64,000 nt of DNA from Anaeramoeba flamelloides (taxonomy: Eukaryota; Metamonada; Anaeramoebidae). The stretch spans positions 2,356,001-2,420,000 of the forward strand of contig JANTQA010000072.1 of NCBI GenBank assembly GCA_027625915.1, written 5' to 3'. Position 1 is the first letter of the stretch, and every line of letters starts with the position of its first letter. The notes beneath the pieces were generated by a model. It searched no databases. It saw only the letters and a program-made list of their open reading frames with translations, and was not told the origin of the DNA. This document shows positions 43,746 to 54,913 of the stretch, in pieces. A program made the translations under genes and the position numbers.

Positions 43746-45426
43746 GTTTTTTTTTTAATTTATTAGAATAGTGATTAACCTAACCATAACTTTCACCCTA
43801 TTCTTTCGAACCCAACAAAACTGAAGACAATGACTAACCATTATTATTATCTTTTACAATCATTTAGTTTTTTAATAGAAGTGCACACGATTTATAAATC
43901 TATTAGTTAAAATAAATTCTAATAAAATTCTAAATTTGAAATTAAACTAAAATTCATTGTCACATTTATTTTAGCATTTTTTACCTAAAATACACCTTTT
44001 TTCTTGGTTAAAGATTTTTAAAAATACTAGAACTATTAACAACAATATACACAATAACACCATTTTTGTTAAGTTATGGAATATTAATTAAATAATAATA
44101 TGATGTTATTATTACTAAGGGCGAAAAGCGAATAAAAGTAATAGTTTTGTCTAATAAAAAAATTTTAATTTTATTTTTTATATAAGCGAATACAAAAATT
44201 TAACTCTTCCTTCTTTTTCAAGATTATTTTTTGAAGATAAGAATTAAAAAGTACATGCTTGGTAAATATCTAAATCGGCTTTTGAGATTAGATCTTGATT
44301 TAATGAAAATTGTTCAAAAATATGTTAAGATTTTTTTTTAAAATATTCCATATAAATATAAATATTGTGAAAACAACTAATTTTCTTTTATAAATTCAAA
44401 ACTGATTCTTTTTCAAATTTTTTTGTCGAAAATATTAAACTTCAATCTTTTAATATTATCTTCATACCCATTTTTGAAAATTAATATAAAAAATCCTTAC
44501 CCTTATTTAATTTTTGTTGTCATCGTGTTGGTGTGTTTTTTTATCTCTTAATAAACTGATATTTTGATTACAGGTTAAAAATTTCATTATGTGCAAACAA
44601 TAAAAACACCCATTTGTTATATCATTGAACTCTGAATTGAGACTTTGGAATTCTTGTGTTTTTAACATGAGAACAAAAACCAAAAAAAAAAATAATTGTA
44701 TAGAATCTCTTGATATAAGTTCACAAAAACCTGAGCTAATTTTAAAAACTGGAATTTTGAGCTTATTTTAGTAATTGGTTTTGGGTATTCCAAAACTTGA
44801 CAAAAATCAAAAATAAATTCTTCTTTTTTTGATAAAAAAAATAATTTTTTTACATTAGTCAATCAAAAAAATAAAATCTAAGCAATTAAACATTTACAGC
44901 CCATAATTCGATCAAATCAAAAATTTTTTTTATTTATCCCTGGAAAAATCAATTTATCTGTAATTTAAGGGCTATGTTTCTGATTTATCAAATGTTTTCA
45001 AAAACTTTTTATTTAACCCAACGCAGCTGATAAATTAAAGTAAGGATCATCAAAATATTCTCTTTGTCTGATCAAACAATCATTTTTTCGAAATTTTTTT
45101 AAGGAAAAAGCGAAGAAGAAATTTTGAGAGAACCTAAACTCAAACATTCTTACTAAGAACAGTCAAAAAATGAAATAAAAAAAAATAACTGAGATTGTTT
45201 TAACAAAAAAAAAGATGATCATTTCAAACACTTTCAATAAACAACTCTAACTTGAAAAGACAACATTATTAGATGATTTTTGATCGTTGAGTTATATTAA
45301 TTATTCTATTTTATCCGTAAATTAATATATATTTGGACAAAAGAGTTATGGTTTTGTCTGATTCTTTTATGTTTTTTCAAAAAGTGATGTTCACAACAAC
45401 ACCTTCGAGAGAGTATTTGAAATTTC

Positions 45427-45621
45427 TTGATTCTCTCAAATAAAGGAAAAAACCATATAGTCAAATATTCTGCTTTTGAACTCTTATCCCAAACAAATCA
45501 TGATAAATTTCAATATCAGTTTTCTCCTCTGTTTGTAAAGGAACAACCACAAAAGAGTTTTTACACAGTTGGTTTTCTAGTTTGTGAAATTGTAACTAGC
45601 CAAATCAAATTCATTTTTTGA
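45427..45621 (+). pseudogene. Protein-kinase-like fragment (doubtful)
   Basis: A 64-residue open frame reads ...HIVKYSAFELLSQT...QKSFYTVGFLVCEIVTSQIKF. This recalls the activation segment and helix F of tyrosine-kinase-like kinases (K.SAPELL ... KSDVYSFG.L.WEI.T....F), but the invariant Pro of APE and the Asp of SDV are replaced and about 20 residues separate the two parts. If real it is a fragment, since no catalytic loop was found. It could instead be 5' leader sequence of the Rab gene 78 bp downstream. Confidence 0.25.
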
Positions 45622-45698
45622 TTATTTTTCAAAACTCAAAAAGACCTTTTTTATCTTTCCAATTTTTTTCGATTTGAGCTTCCACAACGACAGGAGTA

Positions 45699-48600
45699 AT
45701 GTCTAACGAATTTTCAATAAAATTTAAAGTTGTTCTTCTCGGCCAATCTGCTGTTGGGAAAACATCTTTTTGTATTAGATTTTGCCAAAACGAATTTGAA
45801 TTAAACCAAGAACCAACAATAGGTGCTGCTTTTCAAAATTGTCTTTTAGATCTTGGTGAGAAAAAAGTGACATTGCAAATTTGGGTTTGTTAATTAATCC
45901 CTTGTATTTTTTTGTTTTTTAAATTCTTTTTTAATGATCCTAACACAATAACTGAATGAAAAACTTCACTGAACGTGGCAAACTTATGTTTTTTTTTTTT
46001 TTTTCATTTTTCTTGGCACAACTATTATCATTCAAACAAAAAGTACAAGTAATTAAGAAACTTTTCAAAAAAGAGTCCATCCTTTGTTTTTAAGCTGACT
46101 GATTTTTTTAAAGCACTTAAACTGAACTTTTATTCTAAATAGTTTATGGGATTTATTTCTTTAAGAGGAAGCAAAAACAAATACCACTCAATTTTGCCAA
46201 AAAAGCCTTTTTTTTTTATAATTGCTTTTAATTAAACCCATTTCAAATTTTATTGAGTTAAGGACAACGTTTTCAGGTTTAAACGGGGAAAATTTGATAA
46301 AAACCCTCTTAAAAGAGTTACATAATCTCAGGTAAAATTTATCAACTGAGAATCTCTTTTACCAAAAAATGGTAAATTTTCACAATTTCAACAATTCCAT
46401 TTTATGTTAATCCATCCAAGATTTGATTTTACAATTTCATAATTTCTATTTCAAATCTATAAAAACAAAACAAATTCTCAAGCTGTTCTAAATATTGTTT
46501 TTAGTTACTTTTACAAATTTGAAATGTTTTAAAATTTCAACTTGTTCTTGGAGATCCCTTAAAATCCTTATTTTAAAAAATTTTTATCAAAAAATGTATT
46601 TGAATATTTTTTTTTTTTTATGTTTTATTTTAACTTTGCAACTAGTATTTTTTTTATCCAATCTCTACAGGATGAAAATTCTTTTTGAGAAATGAATGTA
46701 AAATTAATCAATAACTCAATACTATCAGAGGTAGAAACGCAGTCATTAAATGATAATTAAACTTAAATTTCCAATATTAAGATTTATAGAGATTTGTGGA
46801 TACCCGTTTTTATATTATCATTAATTTCCTTTCAACACCCCCAATTTAAAAATGGCTACCCTTCATCCTTTCCAAGTATGGATCCGAGTGGAAGAGATTC
46901 TTAAAATTTTATTTTTCCTTTTCAGGGGCTAGTAATCTTATTGATTTTTTTTACTCAAATCAATATAAAACTTATTTTCACAAAGATTCAATTTAAACCC
47001 GATGAACAAACACCTTTATCAACTTTATAGAAATGAGCTATCATTTTTAAAAAGAATTTAGATTTTTCCCAATTAATCTTTGAGTAAAAAGATCTCATAC
47101 TTTTTGGTTTGGATTATTAGATCAAAACAGAAAAAGAAAATGGTACCAAATGTTTTTTATTTTTAGGAAACCCCAATTTTAGTAATTTCCGATGGTTTGT
47201 ATGAAAAAATAACTTTGAAAATTTAATCTTTTTTTAAAAAGAAAAGAAAAATAAACAAAACATTTACAGTCAGCTCGATTTTAAGGCACAAACTTCAACG
47301 AAATTCAATGGCACAAAAAAATCTCAAATTAAGAAAGATTTTTTGTAATTTTTTTTTTAGAAATTATTTTTACTAGAATACAAATTTTGTGTTTTAATTT
47401 GATTTGAGATTTTTTTTTATACCTAAAATTTCGTTGAAAGTTTGTGTCTTAAAAATGGAACTGACTGTAGTTTGAAAATTAAGTTTAAAATACATTTAAT
47501 GACTGTGCATATTTATTCACTCTTTGAATTAGAAGTCACGAATTTAGTTACTTTAAAATACTCTCATTAACAGATTAATTATTTTTGACACTAAATCCTT
47601 AACAAAAAACCATAAATTAAATATTTAATAATTGATGATCAGAAAAAATTCATCTTTTATTTTTATTAACAAAGAAGTGTCAATTATACTCTAGATGTCC
47701 TTATACTTAAATTTCTGAAAGAAACTTTAAGAGCAAAATCATAGATTTCACGATTATTAATCAATGAAAATAATTTCAAACCATCTTGGTTTAAAATTAA
47801 TTCATAAAGATTTTTTTTCTTTTAATTTGTTTAGAAACATTAATCTCTCTTTTTCATAGGGCGGATGTTCAGCCAGTTCCGCTTTTAAGACACAAACTTC
47901 AACGAAATTTAAGGCACAAAAAAAATCTCAAATTAAGACAGAAAATTTGTAATTTTTTTTTTAGAAATTATTTTACTAGAATTTGAATTTTGTGCCTTGA
48001 TTTGAGATTTTTATTGTGCCTTAAATTTCGTTGAAGTTTGTGCCTTAAAAGTGGAACTGACTGTATCCATAAAAAAATGATCAGTATTTTCTAAAATTTC
48101 TTCTGTTCATATTTTAAACATAAAGAAAAAATATTTATTTGAGTTTTTATTTATTACTACAGTAATATCTATTTGAGCAATTATTGGATCTACTGAATTT
48201 TAGAATATTTTTTATTGTTGAGGGTTAGATGAAATTCATCTAATCTGTTAAAGAGAGAAATTCGAAGTGACTAAATTTGAGACTTCCAATTCAAAGAGTA
48301 TCTAAAATAGACACAGTCATCAAAAGCAATTGAAACTTAATTTAGTTTTCGGAAAGAAAAAAAAAAAGAACAGGAAAAAATAGAGAAGAAAAAATGAAGA
48401 AGTTAAAATAAAAGGCGTGAAAAACCTAAAGTTTTTTGATCTGCATAACTTTTTGTGAGGGTAATTAGGATTTATTTAGATTTAAGCACCCTTTTCCTAA
48501 TAGTACGTTGAGCCTGAATTTTAGAATAGTTGAACTTGACTGATAACTTAAATATCTTTGGGTTGCTAATAAAGAATTTTGATTTTTTATTATTTTTTTG

Positions 48601-51600
48601 AGATCTTTGATTTTATTTTAAGAGAAGTAAATTTCCCTTTTTATTCTTTTAGAAAAAATAAATAAAAAATATTTTTAGACCTGAAGGAAAAAAAAAAAAA
48701 AATTACAATTAAGTACCATGCTCTCACCCTAGAGGGTCTTTAATTATTATGTTATTTTACATTCGCTTCTCAAAAAGAATTTTCACCCTGAAGAGATTGG
48801 ATAAAAAAAATTAATAATATTCAAAAAACATAGCACAAACAAAAAAAAAAAAATATTCAAATACATTTTTTGATAAAAATTTTTTAAAATAAGGATTTTA
48901 AGGGATCTCCAAGAACAAGTTCAAATTTTAAAACATTTCAAATTTGTAAAAGTAACTTTAAAAAATATATTTAGAACAGCTTGAGAATTTGTTTTGTTTT
49001 TATAGATTTGAAATGGAAATTATGAAATTGTAAAATCAAACTTTGGTTGGATTTAAAGAAAGTAAAATTGTTGAAATTGTGAAAATTTCGCATTTTTTGG
49101 TAAAAAAAATTCACAGTTGTTAAATATACCTGAGATTATACAACTCTTTTAAGAGGGTTTTTATCAACAATTTCACCGTTTTCACCTGAAATTGTAGTCC
49201 TTAAAGGAAAGTCAAAATATTGCATATTTTAGGGTTTTTGAGAATTTGAATTGATAAAAAAAAATATTTATTGATCCAAAAACTTTAATAAAATTATGAA
49301 ACTATCCAAGCTAAATTAAAAATAGATTTTTTTTTATTTTTTGGAAGTTTTGTCTGAGTTTTCTTTCGAAACCATTTAAAAATATATCGATACGCACAAA
49401 GTCAACTATATATAGATTGAAAATAATTTGGAAAGTAAGTGAAAGAGAGAAAATTTGATTTTCCTGAACTTTTCAAGTTAAATTATAAATTTAGATAACA
49501 AAAATAGTTTTGTACCCAAACTACAAATTTTTGAAAAAAAAACCCAATTTTTTTTTTTTTTTTTGAACAAGAACTATTGTCTCGATATTCTTTCAAGTCA
49601 ACAAACATGTCACTGATCATAAAAATAATATTCACTAGAACAAAAATATGGATAATCATAAAAAAGCAGAAATTTTAGAGTTTATAATTTAAAAAAATCG
49701 AAAGAGACATATAACAACTGTAAACAACTATTCAATAACAATTCTCTGAATAATAGTTTAAAAATTAGATTATTTAAATCTTTTATACTAAGCCAATTGG
49801 CATATAGGTTAGAAATATATAATTATGAAATAAAAAGTTTAAATTATTTAAATTCTTGGATAAATTCATGTATTATTGAAATATGTAAAATAAACAGAAA
49901 TACATAAGATCTTATTTACAAAACAGAATTTAAAATTGAAAATATGATAATTTTGGGAAATAAAAAAAAGAAATTTAAATTCAAAAAGAAATTAGAAAAT
50001 TTACCTCTGTCCAATTTAGAAAAATTAATAAAAATTAATCAACAAATAAATAATAAAATCAATTGGAATTATAAGATATTATCGAACTAAAAAAAAGAAA
50101 TATACAAATGTACATTTAATGAGTTGTTGAATTCCACAAGTAGGAAAACCCATGCACTCTATGACACTCTACGACACTCTACAAAAATATTTCACAATAA
50201 TAAAATTTCAAAATTATTTATTTAAAACTGAAAAATATAAAAGTTATCCCTCAAGCTCAACAATTCTAAAATTCAGAACATTCACTAACTGCTTAAATAG
50301 ATGTTACCATGTAATCAATAAAAATTCAAATAAATTTTGCCCTTTATGTTTAAAGTATAAACCGAAGGAAATTATTGAAATTATTGATCATTTTTTATGG
50401 ATATGTCCTTCCTATGAAAAAGATAGATTAATTTTTCACAATAAATTAAAAGAAATAAATCTTAATGAAATAATTTTAAATTGTGAGAGTTTGAAATTAT
50501 TTTTATTAATTAATAATCGTGAAATCTATTATTTTACGCTTAAATTTGTGAAAATAAATAAAAGTCTAAGGACAACTTGAGTGTAATTTACACTTCTTCA
50601 ATAAAAAAACAATCCGAAATTTCGAAAACCGAAAAAATTATCATTTTTTTTTTTATATTGTATTATCTTACTTAATAATATTTTGAAAGATTTACAAACC
50701 CACTCACGAGTATTTTTTATTGAAAAATAAATCAGTTTCATAATCCAAAGGTTGTTGTTAAATCACCAATACCACTTTAAATATGAACTCAAAAAATTGT
50801 TTCTTTAAAATTATTATGGAAAATACAATTTCCAAATGACTAATTTAATCACCCATTCTCATATATTCCTGACTTTCTTCCAAACATATATCTTCTTATT
50901 ACACCATATAGGACACAGCCGGACAGGAAAGATACAACAGCTTAACATCAATGTATATTTTTTCTTATATATAAATATATATATATATATAAACCCCGTT
51001 CCAAAAATTTGGACACACCCAAAATCAAAAATAGGCAAAAAAAACCCCAATTTATTGTATTTTTCCAAACCTAATATATAAACACATTTAAGTTACTCAG
51101 TATTAATGTATTAATAAGTAATCATTCGAACCCAAATAAAAGAAAAAAAATATAATACTCAAAAATAAAAACAGGTGTGTCCAAAATAATGAAACGAGCC
51201 GAACAAAAAATCTATTGGTAAATATGTTGAAATTTCCCCAACAATTGTTGATCGATCAAATGTTAAGATACCATCTACCAATTGTATGTGATTTTCCAAT
51301 TTAACAAACTCAACACTAACCTTCTATCAACCATCGAAAAAAAATTTCGAGATCTAACGAAACAGATTACGTAACTGCAAAAAAGGAAATGAAAACAAAA
51401 CAAAAAAGACAAAAAATGAAATTGTTTGTAAAATCAAAATTCTTTCCAATTTGAATTTAAAGTGCAGTATGGATGTTCTTTCTACTGTTTAAACTGTGTC
51501 CAAATTTTTGGAATCTAGTTTATATTTCTTTTTTTTATCAAAAACACACAAAATTTCAAATATTTTTTTCATTTTTAATGGACCAGAAAAGGAAATTCCC

Positions 51601-53992
51601 AATGTCTAAAACAAAACAAATTATTCAACACAGTATTTCTTCACTAATGAAAAAAAAAATTTGGAAAATAAATTCTATAAGAAATCCAAAATGAACAATA
51701 CCGGCTATTTGAAATGTTAACAATTATTTATAATTTAATTATACATACCAAACAAAAATTAAATAATTATAAATCAAAATAAAAAAAATAATGCAATACT
51801 AATTTTGGAGATGAGCATGACAACAAAAAATATATTGGGGAATCATTTCAAATTCTATTAACAAATCTTAATCGATCAAAAGTTTGATAACACCAACTAA
51901 TTTTATTCGATTTATCTCTTTAAAAGAACTCAACTTTAACTTAATATCAATCATTCAAAAATATTTTTTTTTGAGAATGAAGCAGGTTACATAATTAGAA
52001 AAAATGAAAAAAACATAAATAAATAAACAAAAATTCAAAATTTTTGACATAGTTAAAATGATTAACAAAATCGCAATAGCACATTTTCCTTAAATTTGGA
52101 AGTAATTTTGATTTTGGAAAATATTTTTATCGTTTTTTTGTTTTTAATTTTTATTTTGTTTTCATATTTATTGTAAGAAAGGAGTAATCAACGAAAATTT
52201 AATAATAAAAAAAAAGAGAGAGAAGAAAAATAAGAAAAATATTATAATATAAAAAGTAATAATATCATTTGTATTACCAAATTAAAAATGTATTCACCGT
52301 TGTTAGGTTTTCCAGTATTTAAAAGAATGGATAAAAATCTCTGATTTCACTCCATTCTTTTGTATTCTGGAAAGTTGTTGCCAGCTTTTCTAGAATCTAA
52401 GTTTTGATGAAAAAATACATAGATTTTCGGAATAAAACAAAAACTTAAAATCTAGAAAAGTGCCGTTAGGTTTTTTTTACTTTTAGAAACCAAAAAAAAC
52501 ATATTTAATTTTCTTTTCATTTCAAAAATTAAAAAAAACCTAGGCATTCTAAGACACTCTACAGTACTATGTGACACTCTACCATAAGTACCCAGAATTG
52601 ACAGGTCGGGGGTAAAATCCCGATAAAAATATTATAAATAATAAAGAAAAAATTATAAAATCAGTGCTTAATAATTTGTATTTCGCTGTCTGTAGTTTAG
52701 ATTTTTTTTTTTAATTGAAAGAATTGAGTAAAATATTTAATTTTGCTCAATTCTTTTGAATTAAAAAAACCAAAAAAAAAAAAAAAAAAACCTAGACACG
52801 CCTCTCAAGGGGTTGGTAACTATGTAACTGAATTATTATTTTTTTTTTACAATTTTAAGTATTTTTTTTTTACAATTTATTATTATTATTTTTTTCTTTA
52901 TTTTTCTTTAGATTTTCTAACCACAAGAGCTTTGATGAAAAATTTACTACAAGAATAATAAATTTCATAATTTTGATTAATCATATTAAATAGCTTCTGT
53001 GTATTTTTTTAAAGAATAACTTTTTTATAAAGATTTTTGCCTAAAATTTTTGATAAATTTTTTTTCCATTTGATTATGATAAATTTATATCTTTCACAAT
53101 ACTAAATAAAGTGATTTATGTTTTCATAATATTGAGTACATTAATCACATTTTTTACATTTTCCCTTCTTGTTAAATATGTACTATGCATATTTATTTTT
53201 TTTTCTTTAGACATATAAAGATCTATTTAATCCATTTCTTAATATTTAGAAATATCAGAAATGGAGTTCAAGATCTAAAATTTAGATATTTTTTTAATAC
53301 ACAGTCTAATTTTTCGTTTTTAATAATTTTGTAATATTCTTTTGGGGGGTGCTGTAGAGTGTTGACGAGTACCTAGTTTTTATTTATTTATTTATTATTT
53401 TTCAGAAAGTTTTTTAGTTTTTCAAATTAAATGATAATTAAAAAAAATTAACAAAATCTACTTTATTAAAATAATCGTAAATCTGTGACATTTGATTAAA
53501 AATTAATAATATATCTTATTTTTTTTTAAAAAAATAAACACTTTATATAAAAATACATTTCTTTTAATAACAATATCTTATAAGTATTACCGAGGAGCCA
53601 AGGGTGCTATTATTATTTATGATGTTACAAATCCTGGTTCTTATGAAAGCGCTAAAGATTGGGTAAAAGAAATAAGACAGCAAGGTTCATCATCTGTAAA
53701 AGTCATACTCGTGGCAAATAAAATCGATTTAACTAATCACAGTGTGCAAAAAACTGAAGTTCTTAAATATTGTGAAAAACACAACCTTTTATTTTCAGAA
53801 GTTTCTGCAAAAAATGGCTTAGGTGTAGATGAACTTTTTTACGATTTAGCAACAGATATGACAAATCAATATAAAATGGATGTATTGGGTGAAAATTCAG
53901 TCAATTACGTTGAAGAAAATAAAAAAGAAACTAGGAACATCATACTCGAAGAAAATACGAAGAATCAAAAGAAAGAATCCGGTTGTTGTTGA
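45699..53992 (+). CDS. Rab5-like small GTPase with two giant introns
   Basis: Vesicle-traffic GTPase, likely early endocytic by resemblance to Rab5. Exons 45699-45884, 50912-50953 and 53585-53992; 211 residues. G1 GQSAVGKTS, switch I PTIGAAF (the Rab5/Rab21 form), G3 WDTAGQERY split by intron 1 between W and D, MYYRG split by intron 2, G4 NKID, G5 SAK, and C-terminal ...ESGCC for double prenylation. Intron 1 is 5027 bp (GTTTGT...ATAG, phase 0). Intron 2 is about 2631 bp, but no GT-AG pair keeps the frame: GTAT stands at both edges, giving GT-AA, TA-AG or similar. All key catalytic residues, including Gln of DTAGQE, are present, so I read it as a live gene with an unusual junction; a damaged gene cannot be ruled out. 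Confidence 0.88.
46258..46704 (+). repeat. 440-bp repeat B, copy 2
   Basis: Close to 48754-49204 in inverse orientation; the two share long exact words such as GTTCTTGGAGATCCCTTAAA and TTTATAGATTTGAAAT (read on one strand). Copy 1 is at 32683-33133. Confidence 0.8.
47265..47469. mobile_element. MITE A, copy 2
   Basis: Ends TACAGTCAGCTCGATTTTAA and the complement TACAGTCAGTTCCATTTTTA, followed by GGCACAAACTTCAACGAAAT on both sides; about 205 bp, almost fully palindromic. TA at both ends. Confidence 0.85.
47672..48180 (-). mobile_element. LINE 3' fragment split by a MITE
   Basis: Minus-strand LINE tail from 47672 (GAAGTGTCAATTATACTCTA) up to 47867, interrupted by MITE A copy 3 (47868-48065), then continuing (TATCCATAAAAAAATGATCA, ATTTTAAACATAAAG, TTTGAGTTTTTATTTATTAC) to about 48180. 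Matches 50594-50290 of the better LINE copy. Confidence 0.8.
47868..48065. mobile_element. MITE A, copy 3, nested in a LINE fragment
   Basis: Inverted ends with CAGTTCCGCTTTTAAGACAC and the complement of TACAGTCAGTTCCACTTTTA, then ACTTCAACGAAATTTAAGGC. The empty site is visible at 50395-50415 of the other LINE copy (GGATATGTCC on the plus strand), which places the insertion at a TA. Confidence 0.88.
48754..49204 (-). repeat. 440-bp repeat B, copy 3
   Basis: Inverted relative to 46258-46704 in the same intron, so the intron RNA could fold with arms of about 440 nt separated by about 2 kb. Confidence 0.8.
49640..50594 (+). mobile_element. LINE (non-LTR retrotransposon) 3' end
   Basis: A broken reading frame before 50100 carries SLNNSLKIRLFKSFILSQLA, YRLEIYNYEIKSLNYLNSWI and so on, as found downstream of the reverse transcriptase core in LINEs. 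The intact final frame (50152-50580) reads ...NRCYHVINKNSNKFCPLCLK, then EIIDHFLWICPSYEKDRLIF, a CX2CX13HX4C zinc-knuckle typical of LINE ORF C-termini. The tail is AGTGTAATTTACACTTCTTC followed by AATAAAAA. The catalytic core is not in the window. A block CTATGACACTCTACGACACT at 50159 is the hairpin-array linker motif inside the element. Confidence 0.8.
50991..51520. mobile_element. Tc1/mariner-like MITE C, composite copy
   Basis: Left end ACCCCGTTCCAAAAATTTGG then ACACACCC; right end the complement of ACTAGATTCCAAAAATTTGG then ACACAG. A further end (GGTGTGTCCAAAATAATGAA) stands at 51174, so two copies may be fused. The inner part (TTGATCGATCAAATGTTAAG, GATTACGTAACTG) matches 18290-18640 and 61850-62130. 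The element begins 38 bp after the end of Rab exon 2. Confidence 0.7.
51700..52130 (+). mobile_element. Tc1/mariner-like MITE C, second copy in the Rab intron
   Basis: Shares GGCTATTTGAAATGTTAACA-type start and TAATCGATCAAAAGTTTGAT, CACCAACTAATTTTATTCGA with 61740-62130. More decayed than its neighbour. Confidence 0.6.
52295..52800. repeat. Hairpin-module array 3
   Basis: Modules: 52305-52375 (TTTTCCAGTATTTAAAAGAA with its complement ending in TTCTGGAAA), 52390-52465 (CTTTTCTAGAATCTAAGTTT with AAACTTAAAATCTAGAAAAG), 52470-52545 (weak palindrome of TTTTTTTAC/TTAAAAAAAACC type) and 52710-52775 (AAAGAATTGAGTAAAATATT with GCTCAATTCTTTTGAATT). Linkers: GTGCCGTTAGG, AACCTAGGCATTCTAAGACA, CTCTACAGTACTATGTGACA and AACCTAGACACG. 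Confidence 0.75.
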
Positions 53993-54913
53993 TATAATAT
54001 ATATGTATGCATGTGTGTATGTTTACAAGTACACATACGCGTATGTTTGGGTATATATATTAATATCAAATAATCCCATATCGTGTTATTTCTATCCTTA
54101 CATTAGATTTCATTTATTTATAGCGATTATTTCATTTTTATTTTATTTAATAATTTTGTTTAAAAAGGAATTAAAAAACCTTTAACCGTTTTATCTAGTT
54201 TATAGAAAATTTATTTAAAAATATTATTGATTTTTTAAAACATTTTTTCGTTAAAAACAAAAGGTTTAACTTTTACAAAATTTATAGAATCCAAACCTAT
54301 TGTTTTTTTTTATAATTAAACACGTGGAAAATCATTATTAACTTTCAAAAAAACGTTTCTTGAGAAAACAAAACCTTTCATTTGTTTGAAAAGTGAAATA
54401 AATTAAACGAGAGGTGGGGTAATTTTTTTTCCCTCATTTTGATTTCAACATTCATTAGTAAATACTGTTTTATTAAAATAAAATCTAAACGATACTTTTC
54501 ACTTCAACAATCACAAATTAAAATCACTAACCCCTTTAAATACCCCTTAACCAATTAATAAAAACAGTGCATTATTTTGTTCATATATTTTTATTGATCT
54601 TCAAATTTTTTAGTTATTTAAAAAGAACAAAAAGAAGTAGAAGTTTTTATTTGTGGTATTTGTTTTTTGTTTATTTATTGATTTTTTTTGTCTTTTTTGA
54701 CATAGAATTATTGAAATCAGAAAAACAACTAAAATCTTTTTCAAACAAAAGGGCACACCTCTCAAATCACCAATACTATCGAATTTGATTGTTAATAAGA
54801 TAATTACTTATTGGTGATTTTCATTTTAATTATTTATTTTTTCATTTTTTGCTTCTTTATTTTTGGATATTGAAAAGTTGGAAAAGGAAAAAGCAAGATA
54901 AGAAGAAACCAAT

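Larger units (their letters stand above)
41849..45698. other. Repeat-rich intergenic DNA between the calmodulin-like and Rab genes
   Basis: Contains a short hairpin (42650-42740), repeat L copy 2 (43125-43335), hairpin-module array 2 (43355-43745) and a kinase-like fragment (45427-45621). At 42200-42230 and 42465-42490 a CTTAAGGG(T/A)(C/T)TA(A/G)T motif recurs, perhaps the edges of another element. Nothing else is recognised. Confidence 0.5.
47472..48355. mobile_element. Element bounded by inverted repeats of about 110 bp
   Basis: The segment 47472-47580 (AAATTAAGTTTAAAATACAT, ATGACTGTG, CTCTTTGAATTAGAAGTC, AACAGATTA) is an imperfect reverse complement of 48240-48355. Between them lies the LINE 3' fragment 47672-48180. 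Either an inverted-repeat element received a LINE insertion or the whole unit is an inverted duplication. Confidence 0.65.
45885..50911 (+). other. Giant intron 1 of the Rab gene
   Basis: 5027 bp. Contains two inverted copies of the 440-bp repeat (46258-46704 plus, 48754-49204 minus), two MITE A copies, an inverted-repeat-bounded element (47472-48355) with a LINE fragment and a nested MITE, and the best LINE end (49640-50594). Little of the intron is free of mobile sequence. Confidence 0.9.
50954..53584 (+). other. Giant intron 2 of the Rab gene
   Basis: About 2631 bp with GTAT at both edges. Holds MITE C copies at 50991-51520 and 51700-52130, hairpin-module array 3 (52295-52800) and a module edge at 53340-53385 (GTGCTGTAGAGTGTTGACGA, TACCTAG). 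The rest is AT-rich. Confidence 0.8.

Noticed and set aside
53880-54185. 101-residue ORF overlapping the end of the Rab gene
   Set aside because: Alternative frame over Rab exon 3 continuing into AT-rich 3' flank.
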